A stretch of 64,000 bases of DNA from Anaeramoeba flamelloides (Eukaryota > Metamonada > Anaeramoebidae): the NCBI GenBank assembly GCA_027625915.1, contig JANTQA010000021.1:2728001-2792000 (forward strand). The letters are read 5' to 3'. The notes under the pieces were generated by a model that was given only the letters and a program-made list of their open reading frames with translations, ran no database searches and had not been told where the DNA came from. A program made the translations under genes and the position numbers. This document shows, one piece after another, positions 46,101-57,484 of this stretch (its first letter is position 1; each line of letters starts with the position of its first letter).

Positions 46101-49100
46101 GTACTTTTTTTTCTTCTAGTTCCAATACAACATCTAATTTGATACTCAATAAAAGTATACTGAAGGTCAAGTCATTTTTGTAGGTAAAATCCTTGATATT
46201 TTTAAGAAAAAAAACTAGGAATTTGAATTTTTTCTTAAATTTTTTCTAATTGTTTCAATTTTTATTTTAAAGTTTTTGTTTTTTTTTAATTGTCAACAAA
46301 AAAATTCTCTAAAATTAACTCGATTTTTTGAGAAAAATTTTCCAATTTGATCTTTCATTTTTAGAATTTCTTTTTTAATAATGGAACTTTAAGAAATCAA
46401 TAACATATTTACTTATGGTTTATTGTTGGTTTCTTTGATCTTTTAATGTTAAAGTTTTCTAGAAAAAAGAAACATGACGTTTATTTTTAAACACAGGTTA
46501 AACAAGTTTGTATCGGTTATTTTTAGAACAATATTTACATTTTCCAATTTTTCAAACTTTTAATACTATGAACCTTTCGGAAAAAAAATATTTTGTTTGC
46601 CATGGGATATTGAAAATTTGAAACCCAATTTTCATTCATTATTCTATTTGTGAAAAGAATAAAAGTAAATTTTAGTGGAATCATTTAAATTTTCAATTTT
46701 TTTGATTTAATTTTTGTTTTTTAAACAGAGAAATGTGTTGTATATGGATCTTTGAAATCAATCAAAGTGTAAAGTAAAAAAATAGAAACTGGAGAAGGTG
46801 TGTATTTTAAGCAAAAACTTTTCTTTGAATTAATTTATAGAAACCAGAAATGAAATAAAAAAAAAATTTCAATTGAAGTGTATTTTATAAGATTTGTTTC
46901 TTTTTTAGCTTCTTAATTTGAGAAAAATAGCCTTTTCAAATAAACTTGTAAAAATCAAGAATGAATTTTTTGTTTTTATTCAATAGAGGTTTTGATGATA
47001 ACATATATTATCATGAAAAATCATAAAAACGTGATAATATGAAAAAATCGCGATTAGTCCTACTTTATCCCGAAAAATCATAAAATCGCAATATTCAACA
47101 TTATCGCGATAAAATAAAATCTCGAATAAAACAAAAAATGATTTTTTTGAAATCACTACAAAAAAAATCTCTTGACTTTTACAAAGCCTTGAAATTTTAC
47201 AACACTTTTCCCCTTTAAAAATGTTAGAAAGTGTTTGTAAGGGTTGTGAATTGTCTTCAAGTATTTGAAAGTTTTGAAAGACAAAAAACTTTTTTGAAGG
47301 GAATGAGTTTGTTTTTAGTGGACAAAAAAATTTTTTTCTTTTCATTTTTTTAAAAAAGTAAAATTATAAAATCTTATGTGAATTTTATGATCAAACTAAT
47401 AATAAACCATTTCAACAATATATTTGAATATAAAATAGATGTGTTTTTTAAAATGGAGTTATTACCTTCACAAGTTAAATAACCAAAAAAAAATAAATAG
47501 TGATATTCCTTCTTATTGGAGATAGATTCAACAAAAACCTCTAGACTCTAGTTGTGTTTTCTGTAAAATACAAAGATATGAGAAGAAGAATAATAAGAAG
47601 AAAATAATTGTACTAAAAATCTAAATAATTGGTGATAATGTGGTTTAGTTTTTGTGAAAGCATTTGAAAAGTTATCCAACATCTTTCTGTTTTCATAGAA
47701 TAAAGAAAATCTTTTAACCCAATAACACATTCTTTCAAGAACACATGAAGGGTTGGTTTTTTAAGAAGCACTTTTATTCAAGGCAATTTACAACACTACA
47801 GTTTTGACTGAGAAAATATTTATTTCTCTTTAGTTCTTATTGTTGTTGATCTAAAAGGATCGGATCTGTTTGTCAACCAAATTAAAATAAAATACAATAA
47901 AACTCTTTGATCTGATTCTTGATTGAATCAAGTATCTTTTTTGGTTTTTTTTTCAAAGAATAACTTGTTTTTCACAAGGATCTGTTTTTTGATTCAAAAA
48001 ATTTTCTTTGTAAAAATATTACTCAATTAGCCCAAAACCCAACAACTATTATATCGCGATTACTTTTTTATCGCGATATTTTGGTATTTATCACGATTTT
48101 TAAATAATTATCAAGATTTTCTAGAATATTGCGATTTGTCATATTATCATGAGAATACAGAATATCATGATGATATTGAATATCACAATTTTTTAATAAT
48201 TATCACGATTTTTGTAACTTTATCGTGATTTTTAGAAATTATCGTGATAATATTGAATATCGTGATTTTCTAAAATATAGCTATTTGATCAAAATAATCT
48301 CGATTTTTGTAACTTTATCGTGAATTTGAGCATAGATATCATCAAAACCTCTAATGTATATTTTGGAAGATGTTTTTCTTTATCTTCTTAATTCTGTAAA
48401 TAAAAGCAAATATTACTTTGATTTTTTACACCCATTACTAATTATTTTCTTTTAACGAAAAAACATTTTTTTATCGATTGGTTTTCAAAATTCTTTTTTT
48501 AAATATTGTAATCAAACTACGCAGAAACAAAGAATAGTATCTCAAAGATAAATGGCAAAATAGTGCAACATTAAAATTAAAAAAACAACTCCAAAATGAT
48601 TGACTCAAAGAAAAAAAGAAAATATGTTAAAAAAAAATGTTTAAATTTTTTTTTTCTTTTTTTTTTCGATTTATAAAATTAGGAAATATAAATAATTATT
48701 AAAATCAAATAAAATAAATCCAAATAATCGCTATTTATGAAAATAAATTTATAAAATATCTGATTTACTTTAACTAAAGCTGAATTAGACAAGTTAAATT
48801 CATATTAGATTTTAAATTCATATCCAAAAATCTTTTACAAAATAATCTTTTGTATTATTTAAAGATGAATTAGATAAAAAAAAGGTAAATTGTAGATATT
48901 TGGCTTTTTTTGGATTACCGACTTTTTTGAATGTGACACCGAAAAAAAATAATAATAACAATCATTTATATTCCAAACCTAAATCAATTGAATCAGAAAA
49001 ATTTTCAAAAGAAATACAAAATTTTTCAAAAATTAATTTTTTTATTCTTGGAAATCGAAAGATCAAATTTTATAATTGATCTTTTAAAGTATCAGAGAAT

Positions 49101-49518
49101 TATTCAATAGGTAATTTAAAATTATTTAATATTTTAAAAGTTTTAATTTTAATATTTGTCAAATTATTTTGCCTTTTTGAAAAGTTTTGATTTTCAATTT
49201 TATTTTCTTTTAATCTTTGCAATAAATAATGTACTTATGGGATTCGTTTACAATATTATTATTATTTGTCAAGTAGCTTCAATTTATTGGAGGTAATTAA
49301 GGTATATTAAAATTTAAAATATTTTTATTTTTATCTTATTAATAAATTAAAGTCCATTGACAATATATTATGAACTTTTTTCTTTTCTCTTTGTCAAAAA
49401 CCCTTTTTTCAAAAGTAATTTGTAGACTTAAAGTGATATTTTTTCATTTAAAAATTATTTGGTGTTGTCTAAAAACCTTTTATCAATTGTTTCAATGGTT
49501 TTAATTACTTGAAAAAAT

Positions 49519-49549
<31 letters not shown>

Positions 49550-52340
49550 GTTGAAGGGAGTGATCAAAGATCCTCAAACAGCCCTTAGGTTTTTTTTAAT
49601 TTAAGAAATAAACTGAAAATTTAATAAATTTTCGGTTTATTTCTGAAATTAAAAAAAATCTAGGCACTTTTCGTTAGGTTTTTCATAATCCAAAAAGAAT
49701 ATAGTTAAATCAGAGACTTTTCTATATTCTTTTGAATTTTGGAAAACCACCATAGCTTTTCTTGAGTTTTCTGTTTATCTGTAAAATCAATAGATTTTCG
49801 TTAGGTTTTTTTGAGTTTTCTATTTATTTGGAAAATCAATAGATTTTTGTTAGGTTTTTTTTACTTTTTGAAATAAACAGAAAATTTTAATAAATTTTCG
49901 GTTTATTTCTAAAGTAAAAAAAACCTAGAACACTTCACAAATAAAACAGAAAACATCAAGAAAAGCTAGGAACTCTAAGGCACTCACTCTGGTTACTAAT
50001 GGTTCATTAGTAATTTATATGATAAAGAAAAAAAAATTTTTTTGGAATCGAAAAAAGTTCCAATTTTTTATTGGTTGAAAAAACAAAAAACAAAAAGAAA
50101 AATTAAAAAAAAAAAGCAAGTTAGAAAACAAAAAAAAAATTTTTTTTCAAAGACAGTTGATAAAAAATCAAAAAAAAAACAACTGACCATTTTTATCAAG
50201 AACACTCATTAAAACAGACACGATCCTTTTATTTAAAATTTTGTCGTTTAATTATTTCTAAGAAATCGTGAATCTTTCGCTGAGAGGAAGTTGTTTAGTA
50301 TCTGCCATTTTTTTTCTTTTTGATCCAATCTTTTTTGATCGTTCCAGTTTTTGTTTTTGTCTTTTCTTTTTATTTTCAAGTTACCCATACCGACTAATTT
50401 CTGTCCTTTGAGTATTAGTAGGTTACCACTTGATTCCCCCCCCTAAGTAACTCTTCTTCACAATAAAAAGGAAATTCAACGAGGGAAAAAATAGAAAAAA
50501 ATAAAAAATTGATTTTTTAATCTAATGAAAAATATTTTCTTCTTTCTCTCTGCCTTAAGTTTAAAAATACTTTTTATTTTATTTTTTTTCTAAAGAAAAA
50601 AATAGGAAGTTTACTTCTCTTAAAATAAAATCAATTAATCAATCAAATAAGTCCCCCTTTTAACAGGGAAAAAAAACATAGTTGTCAGAATCTAAAAGTT
50701 GTAAATATTAATAATTAAACATTTTCTACCATGAAAAATACGTTAAAAAAAAAAAAATTACAATACATAACCACAAAGAATTATGTTTCAAAATGAAAAA
50801 TATAATCATGATAAAGTCGTTTTTAAAAAAGATTGTGACCAAAAAAATTTTTAGACAAGCCCTAAAAATGAGGTTAATTGAAGTTTTTTGGACTATTTTA
50901 TTATTTCTTTTGAAACTTTTTTTTGTCACACTTTTTTAAAATTAAAACCAATTTTTTTCAATTAAAAAACTTTTATTTCCTTAAAATTATTTACTTTTTT
51001 TTAAAAAAAAAAAAAAACAATTATTTATTCAAATAGAGGAATTTGTATTTTATCTTGATTATTGTAAGGATTTAACTTTTAGCGAAGAACCGAATTATTC
51101 ACTATTAAGATCAAAATTTCGAAATTTATTCTTGCGAAAGGGTTATGTATATGATTATCAATTTGATTGGGAAATAAAATATCAAAAAGAAATGGAAAAA
51201 CAAAGAATCATTCTGAATGGATCCCTGCAAAAAAAACAAAATAAAACTGGAACACCAAAGCAAATAGATTTTAAAGAAACGATGAGGAATCTGTCGAATA
51301 AAAGCAAAAACAATCTTCAATCCAAAGAAGGGAGTGAAAAAAAAATAATCCAATTTTTAAATGGATTAAATTTAAGTAGTCAAAACGATGACCAACAAAT
51401 AAAAAAAGAAACCGATAAAAAAAGCAAGGGAATATCTAGAAATGAAAAAGAGAATCAATCCGAAGATATAAAGAAGAAGAAACAGAAAAATAAAAAAAAA
51501 AAAAACAAAAAGAGCAAGAACAAGAACAAAAAAAAAAAAAAAAAAAAAGTTAAGAGCAGGGGGAATTCTCTTGTTAAAATCGAAGAATTAATTAATATAA
51601 ACAATATAAATTCCAACCAAAGGGGAAAAAATATACCCGACTTAAATATCATCGAAAAACTAGAAGAATATGAAGAAAGAAAGAAATTCTATAACAACAA
51701 AGAAAATCCAAAATTGAAAATCAAAGTTGAAAAGTTCTTATTACAACAACAACAATTAATTGAATTAACAGAAAAACAAAAAAAATCCATGTCAGAATAT
51801 TTTTTAAGAACTGATGAGATTTATTTAAGAAAATATAAAGAAATGTGCAATAGCTATCGGGTAATTGAAGAGAAAATTAGAAAAGGCAAGATCGTCACTG
51901 ACGAAACAATTAATCAATTAATGCTAACTTTTAAAATGGATCTAAATACAAAAATTACAATAAATTCTTTAATCTTTTTAGAAATTGATCATATCCATCT
52001 ACTATATTTAATCGATATGAAAAAAAGTTTGTTACAATTAGGCATTGGTTTAGATTTTGGGAATTTAAAAATCAAAAAAATTAAAAAATCTAATCAAATC
52101 GATAAAAAATTATGGATCCAAAAGAATATGATCGAAAAAAAAAAGTTGATAAACCAAAAATTTACAATTTTGCAAAATGTTTTTCATTTAAAAGAAGTTA
52201 AATTAGATGAAAAAATTCAAAAATTAATTATCAAAATTCAATTCCTTTTAAATAAAAATATGAAAAATAAAAAATTAGATCGTTTAAATGAAAATTTAGA
52301 TAATCTAATTGATATGGTAAAGAAACTTGTTTTAAAATAA
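43144..52340 (+). CDS. Casein kinase 1 family protein kinase with long basic C-terminal tail (three exons)
   Basis: Exons 43144-43338, 43473-44088 and 51037-52340 give 704 residues. Motifs: glycine loop GSGSFG (42-47), Lys64 in YAVKF, YRDIKPEN (151-158), IDFG (173-176), and the CK1 hallmark RYSSINTHMGIEQSRRDDLE with SIN replacing the APE motif. The joint of exons 2 and 3 restores LCEGLPEEFVFYLDYC..LRSKFRNLFLRKGYVYDYQFDW, the end of the CK1 domain. CK1 enzymes phosphorylate Ser/Thr near acidic or phosphorylated residues in signalling, trafficking and cell-cycle control. HRD is YRD here. The tail of about 370 residues has a lysine-only stretch and then predicted coiled coil (LLQQQQLIELTEKQKKSM onward) with no known domain; it may give nuclear or cytoskeletal localisation. 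The middle intron joint is in phase 1 (G + AG = Glu). Confidence 0.92.
46984..48353. mobile_element. Inverted-repeat element with subterminal TATCGCGATA motifs (1370 bp)
   Basis: Perfect 17-bp inverted ends TAGAGGTTTTGATGATA (46984-47000 and 48337-48353). Both subterminal zones hold many copies of a motif like TTATCGCGATTTTT with variants CACGAT, CGTGAT, TTGCGAT and CATGAT. The centre (about 47155-47345) resembles the 5' flank of the CK1 gene. It has no transposase frame. If TA is the target, the ends begin GAGG. Confidence 0.7.
49550..49990 (-). mobile_element. LINE-tail palindromic repeat copy P5 inside the CK1 intron
   Basis: Hairpins at about 49588-49665, 49670-49750 and 49855-49930, then CTAAGGCACTCACTC. 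Same blocks as P2, in inverse order. Confidence 0.6.
50180..50515 (+). repeat. Dispersed repeat H2 inside the CK1 intron
   Basis: Diverged second copy of H1, sharing CTTTTTATTTTCAAGTTAC, CCACTTG and GGGAAAAAATAGAAAAAAAT. Confidence 0.5.
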
Positions 52341-52504
52341 TTACTTTTCAAAATATTGATTTTTTTATTGTTTTAATTTTTTTAATTTTTTTTTGGTTTT
52401 TTATTTATTTTTTGTCTAAGTGTAATGAAGAAAATTAATTGTGTAAATTAAAAAAATATACTTGAAAAAAAAAAATCTTTTTTTTTTTTCTTTCTTCTAT
52501 TGTG

Positions 52505-52588
52505 GAAGTGTAACTTACACTCTAAATTACCTTATACTTAAATTTCTGAAAGGAAATTTAATCGTAAAATCATCAATTTCACGATTAT
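52505..52588 (+). repeat. Three-hairpin repeat, copy I2
   Basis: Hairpins AGTGTAACTTACACT, AAATTTCTGAAAGGAAATTT and ATCGTAAAAT..AATTTCACGAT. It lies 165 bases behind the CK1 stop codon. Confidence 0.5.
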
Positions 52589-52879
52589 TAATTAATGAAA
52601 ATAGTTTCAAACTGTTTTGATTTGAAATTAATTCAATAAAGTATAATTTCTTTTAATTTATTTTGAAAATATTAATCTATCTTTATCATAGAAAGAGCAG
52701 ACCCGTAAACGATGAAGAATATTTTCTATTATTTCCTTCTGTTTATCTTTTTATTATAAAGTGCAAAATTTATCTGAATTTTTTTTTGATTACATAGTAA
52801 TATCTATTTAAGCAATAAGTAAATGCTCTAAATTTGGATTATTGAGCTTGATGAATAACTTAAATATTTTTGAGTTTTA

Positions 52880-54200
52880 AATTAATAATTTTGATTTTTT
52901 ATTATTGTGAAATATTTTTGGACTTTCCAAAAACTTGTAGAGTTCAGCAACTCATTATATATGTTTTTATATATTTCGTTTCTTAGTTCGATAATATCTT
53001 TTGACTTACAATCGATTTTAGAATTTATTCTTTGATTGAATTTTATTAATATTTCAAGATAACACATATATTTTTCTTTAATTTATATTTGAATTTAAAT
53101 TTCTTTTTATTTTCTGAAATTAATAAATTGTCGATTTTAATACTGTTTTATAGCTAAGAAGTCTTATGTTTCTGTTCATTATACATATACCGTAATATAT
53201 GAATTTATCTAAGATTTCAAATAATTTAAAGGTGTTATTTTATCATTAAATATTTCTCAATCATGTGTTAAGTTGCTGAATATAAAAGATTTAAAGAATC
53301 TAATTTTCAAATTATTTGTAATAAATTCTTATTAAATAATTTTTTATGGTTTTAAGTTTCTTTTACCTTGTTTGAGTTGATATACTATATGTGAGATTTT
53401 TTCCAAATAAATATCGAAATATTTAATGGTTTGAAAATCTTTGGAAATTTTTTGTTTTGTTTTTATTGGGTTTTAATCCAAATTGAGTTAATTTTTTCAG
53501 ATATAAAAATTATTTTTTTTTTTAATTGATTTTCTTTCCTTTTTAATTAAGATTAAATTATATGCAAATATTTCGTATTGATTTTTTATTGGTATTATTT
53601 TTAATAAAAGTAAATGTGAAATAAGAATAAATGGTATAGATGATTATGGATCTCCTTGAAATATTCCAAGTCCTCGTCTTGTTGATATTTTTATTTCTAA
53701 TATAGTTTTTATTTTATTTTTTTTTTTTTTTCTGATTATTTTATAACTAATTATGTCAAAAAATATGCTATATCAATCATGATAATATATGTTTCATTTA
53801 TTTTCATTTTCATAATTATATTGTTTCTCATTATTAGTATTTAAGAAATTTACTACAGCAATTCGAGTATCATCTTTTTTTCGAAATACAAATTGTGTTT
53901 TATGAATGAAACTCCAACATGTCCCAATTAATTTTTATAACCTTTGGAATGTATAATCTTGGTAGACTTTGATTTATAGAAATTAATTAATAGTATTATT
54001 CAGAACCAAAAAAAGGGGTAAAAAATATTTATTTACAAAATGTTAACCTTTATAATTTCTTTGAAATTTTTTCAAGTTATTCAAATTAAAAAAAAATTCA
54101 AAACTTTCATCAACTTTTTTTAAATAAATAAAATTGATCTTTTTGTAATATCTTCAATTATTTTATCCATTAGTAGGATTAATTAACCATTTATTGAATA
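52880..54200 (-). mobile_element. LINE reverse transcriptase relic (copy d)
   Basis: Non-LTR reverse transcriptase motifs can be read on the minus strand in order: HKTQFVFRKKDDTRIAVVNF (about 53910-53850, cf. QFGFRxxxST), NIYYHD.YSIFFDIISYKII (about 53795-53740, cf. DIxKAFDxIxHxxL), RRGLGIFQGDP.SSIPFILI (about 53685-53625, cf. RGxxQGDPLSPxLF), and FAYNLIL in place of FADDLIL (about 53570-53550). Stops interrupt it and the catalytic Asp pair is lost, so it is dead. The thumb region probably continues to 52880. Confidence 0.75.
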
Positions 54201-54539
54201 TTATTTAAATTTTAACAAAAAAACTTTTATATTTTTTGTTCTTTATTGATTCAAATAGTTAAAATAATTTTTTTTTTTTTTTAATTGTAAATAATAAATT
54301 TTAAATTCCCAATTTATTGAAATCCTTTTACAGATTTCTTTTTTACATATTTAATTTTATTTTTGATTTTTTTGATTGGGAAGAATACATTGAATTTGAT
54401 CTATTTTGAATTTTAATATTTAGATTTTTTATATATTCTAATATCTTTTTACTTGTTTTAAAGGGATTGTTATTATTATTCTTGTTGGTGGGTGGTGGTT
54501 TGTCATTATAACAGTTATGTATTTTTTAATTCCAAAAAT

Positions 54540-55160
54540 AAGCAAAAATTGATTCAATTTTATTAACTCAAAAAACCGCCTTTAGGTTTTCGAGATTTAA
54601 AAATAAGGAGTAAAATATGGGGTTTTACTTATTTATTTTGAATTATAGAACACTACAGTTATCTTTTCATGGGTTTTCTGTATATTTGAAAAATAAATAA
54701 ATTTTACAAATACAACCGAAAACCTCAAGAAAACCTGGGTACTCTAGGGTACTCGTGGATACTCGACTAACAGATTATCAAGTTTTTCCAGAATATAAAA
54801 GAATGGTGTAAAATTTCTAAGATTCCACTCTATTCTTTTATATTCTGTAAAAGCTAGGCACTATAAGCAGTCTATGAAACTCTACAGTACTTGATGGCAC
54901 TTCCCTAATTTTAAAAATTTTGTTAAGAAATTTCAATAAATAGTCAAAGATTTCTTTGTCATTAACCAATGATAAAATAAATGATGAGTCTTTATTTTGA
55001 ATAACATCAAAAATATTATCTTTTCATTGTTTTTTATTTTTATTTATCTAAATATTTAAGGGAAAATTTTTTCATTTTTCCAATAGAATAGGCAGTACAA
55101 AAGAAAATAATCGATATTCTCATTAAATTTCTAAGTTAAAATAAGATTAGAATGATTTTT
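54540..55160 (-). mobile_element. LINE relic (copy e) with palindromic tail P6
   Basis: Minus-strand remnants ENIDYFLLYC (about 55110) and VIQNKDSSFILSLVNDKE..DYLLKFLNKIFKIRE (about 55000-54895) match copies a and b. They are followed by GTGCCATCAAGTACTGTAGAG and hairpins down to about 54545. Confidence 0.62.
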
Positions 55161-55294
55161 ATATTAGTCAAAAAAATAATGTTTTTAATTTATTTTTATC
55201 TTCTAAACATAAGAATATCTATTTAGATGTTTTGTTAATTTTGTTAATTTTCAAATGGGGGTTGATCCTGCCGATTTTAATTATTTTTTGGCTT

Positions 55295-55995
55295 TGAGTT
55301 GTTTTTAATTTTTGAAATAAACCGAAAATTTAAAGAAATTATTGGTTTATTTCTTATTTTTAAAAAAAAATCGTTTGTTTTTCTAAAATTTTAAAGATTA
55401 GAGTAAAACCTTAGATTTTACTCAATCCTTTTGAATTTTTGAAAAAAGTTGTTAGAATTTCTTGAGGTTTTTTGTTTATTTTGTGAAGTTTTCTAGGTTT
55501 TTTGAGGTTTTCTATTTTATTTCGAAGTGTTCTACAGTTAGTTTCACTTTTAAGGTACAAACTTTCTACGAAATTTAAGGCACAAAAAAATCTCAAATTA
55601 ATGCATAAAATTTTTTGGAATTTTTTTTTTTCAATTTATTTTTACTAGAATTTGAATTTTGTGCTTTAATTTTAGATTTTTTTTGTGCATTAAATTTCGT
55701 AGAAAGTTTGTATCTTAAAAGTGAAACTGACTATAGAAAACTTCGAAATAAAATAGAAAACTTCAAAAAATCCTAACAATAATCGATAGATTTTATAAAT
55801 AAAACAGAAAACTCAAGAAAATTACCTTTAGGTTTTTTTTTACTTATTGAAACGAAAAGAAAATTTCAAAAATTTTCTTTTTATTTCTAAAATTAAAAAA
55901 AAAACAGGCAATCTAGGGCACTAACGGGAACTTGATAGTACTTTTATTAAGTTTTCCAGATTTCAAAATAATAGAGTGAAATCTAGGGCATTTTC
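55295..55995. mobile_element. LINE-tail palindromic repeat copy P7, interrupted by MITE D3
   Basis: Hairpin blocks of the P family at 55300-55440 and 55740-55990. D3 is inserted at 55535-55733 inside the palindrome TTCTATTTTATTTCGAAGTG / CTTCGAAATAAAATAGAA. Confidence 0.58.
55535..55733. mobile_element. Tc1/mariner-like MITE, copy D3
   Basis: Ends CAGTTAGTTTCACTTTTAAG and CTTAAAAGTGAAACTGACTA, next to TA on each side; 199 bp, palindromic. It is the third copy of the family and inserted into P7, so it is younger than that repeat. Confidence 0.78.
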
Positions 55996-56094
55996 CTAAA
56001 TTCTTTTTAAATCCAGGAAACAGAATAATTATCACAAGGGATTCTTTTTTTCTATTTCAATTTTTGATATAATTACAAGTATTTTACTATAATA

Positions 56095-56650
56095 CAAACA
56101 AAGAAATAAATATTTGGAAAACAAAAAATATTAATAAATTAAAAATTAAGATAAAAAAACAATACTTTAATATTTTAAAAAACAATCAAAGTTGGAAAAT
56201 TAAAGAATATTATAAAATTATTAAAAATGAAAACTTTAACTTTAAAATAAAAAACTATCTCAAATTTAAATTCAGTACTACTTTTCTAAAATTTCGCACT
56301 TTTAAGAACGGACTAAATAGATACTCATATGTCTTAAAAAATAAATCTGAATATAATACATTTAAAAAAAAAAGAAAAATGTAAAAAATGTGATTATTGT
56401 ACTCAATATTATGAAAATATAAATCACTTTATTTGGTATTGTGAAAGATATAAATTTATCAGAATCAAATGGAAAAAAAAATAGCAAAAATTTTAGAAAA
56501 AAACTTATATAAAAATGTTATCCTTAGAAAAAATACTCAAAAGCTCCTTGATCTGGTTAATCAAAATTACGAAATTTATTTTTCTTGTCGAGAATTTTTC
56601 ATCAAAGCTCTTATGGTTAGAAAACTTAAGGTAATAAAGAAAAAATGAAA
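56095..56650 (+). mobile_element. LINE relic, C-terminal part of ORF2 (copy f)
   Basis: Best preserved C-terminal piece: STTFLKFRTFKNGLNRYSYV, then KCDYCTQYYENINHFIWYC (zinc-binding CxxC..HxxxC) with ERYKFIRIKW, then NLYKNVILRKNTQKLLDLVN and KALMVRKLKVIKKK before TGA at about 56646. At least two frame shifts separate these parts. Confidence 0.72.
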
Positions 56651-56814
56651 ATAAAAAAATAGAAAATAAAAAATTCCTAAAATAGTAAAAAAATATACAA
56701 ATTCGGGTACAGAGTGTCCCACTTTTCGGAGTCGTGTAATACCAATTTATTAATCACAGTTTGTGGAATATTATTATTAATAATCTTTCTATCGGGTTTT
56801 TACTCCTCCTGTTT

Positions 56815-56910
56815 CTGGGGACGTGTCTAGGTTTTCCAGAATTCGAAAGAATTTAGTAAAATCAAGGATTTTACTCAATTCTTTCAAATCCTGAAAAACC
56901 TAACGACAGT
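56815..56910. mobile_element. LINE-tail palindromic repeat copy P8 (single hairpin)
   Basis: One hairpin, with TAGGTTTTCCAGAATTCGAA facing TTTCAAATCCTGAAAAACCT. It lies behind copy f after ACAGAGTGTCCCACTTTTCG. Confidence 0.55.
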
Positions 56911-57484
56911 GGATAATTGTTAATTTGGTCATGTAAATGATATAATATTTTTTTACTTTAATCTTTTAATTATTTTTCTTCTTCTCTTTTTTTATTTAGT
57001 AAATTTTCTTTGATTACTCCTTTCTCACAATAAATAATTACAAGTATTTTCAAAACTATTATTTTTATCAATCAAAACAAATATCCCGGAGTTGAATTAA
57101 ACTAAAAATCATCCCCCCGTTTATTTGGAATTTTTTAGCGAAAAAAAATACCTTTTTTCCTTGAATAGAGACTTTTAAAAAAGATGATACTTCTAACAAG
57201 TATAACTACAATAGCCTCAAGAATTTTAAGTTCTTGAATTTTGATTATATTGTATATTAACTTTCTTATTCGTGTTGAAGGATTAATGAGCATATTAATT
57301 TTGTATAACTTGACTTTATTAATTTTATTTTTATAATACTGGTGTAGTGCAATATTAAAAAATAATTTTGCTTTTTATTGGGTTGTGTATATTTTCTTTA
57401 GTTTAAAAACTTAGTATACCCACAATGAAAAAAATAAGTAAAAAAATCTAGAAATAAAACATCGACGGAAAATATTTTAAGATT
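56911..57484. other. 3' flank of the Ras-BTB gene
   Basis: A/T-rich, nothing recognised. Confidence 0.4.

Larger units (their letters stand above)
44089..51036 (+). other. Large intron 2 of the CK1 gene (6948 bp)
   Basis: Donor GTTTGTTG after CCA G; acceptor TTCAAATAG before AG GAA TTT. The exon 2 frame reads on into the intron to a stop at 44213, which would give a kinase without its last helices. The intron carries the CGCG-rich inverted-repeat element, LINE-tail repeat P5 and repeat H2; the remainder is A/T-rich. Confidence 0.88.

Noticed and set aside
46980-47345. 121-codon minus-strand frame as a gene
   Set aside because: It spans the end of a TIR element and its CGCG motif zone; only its middle has relatives, so a captured fragment is the most that can be said.
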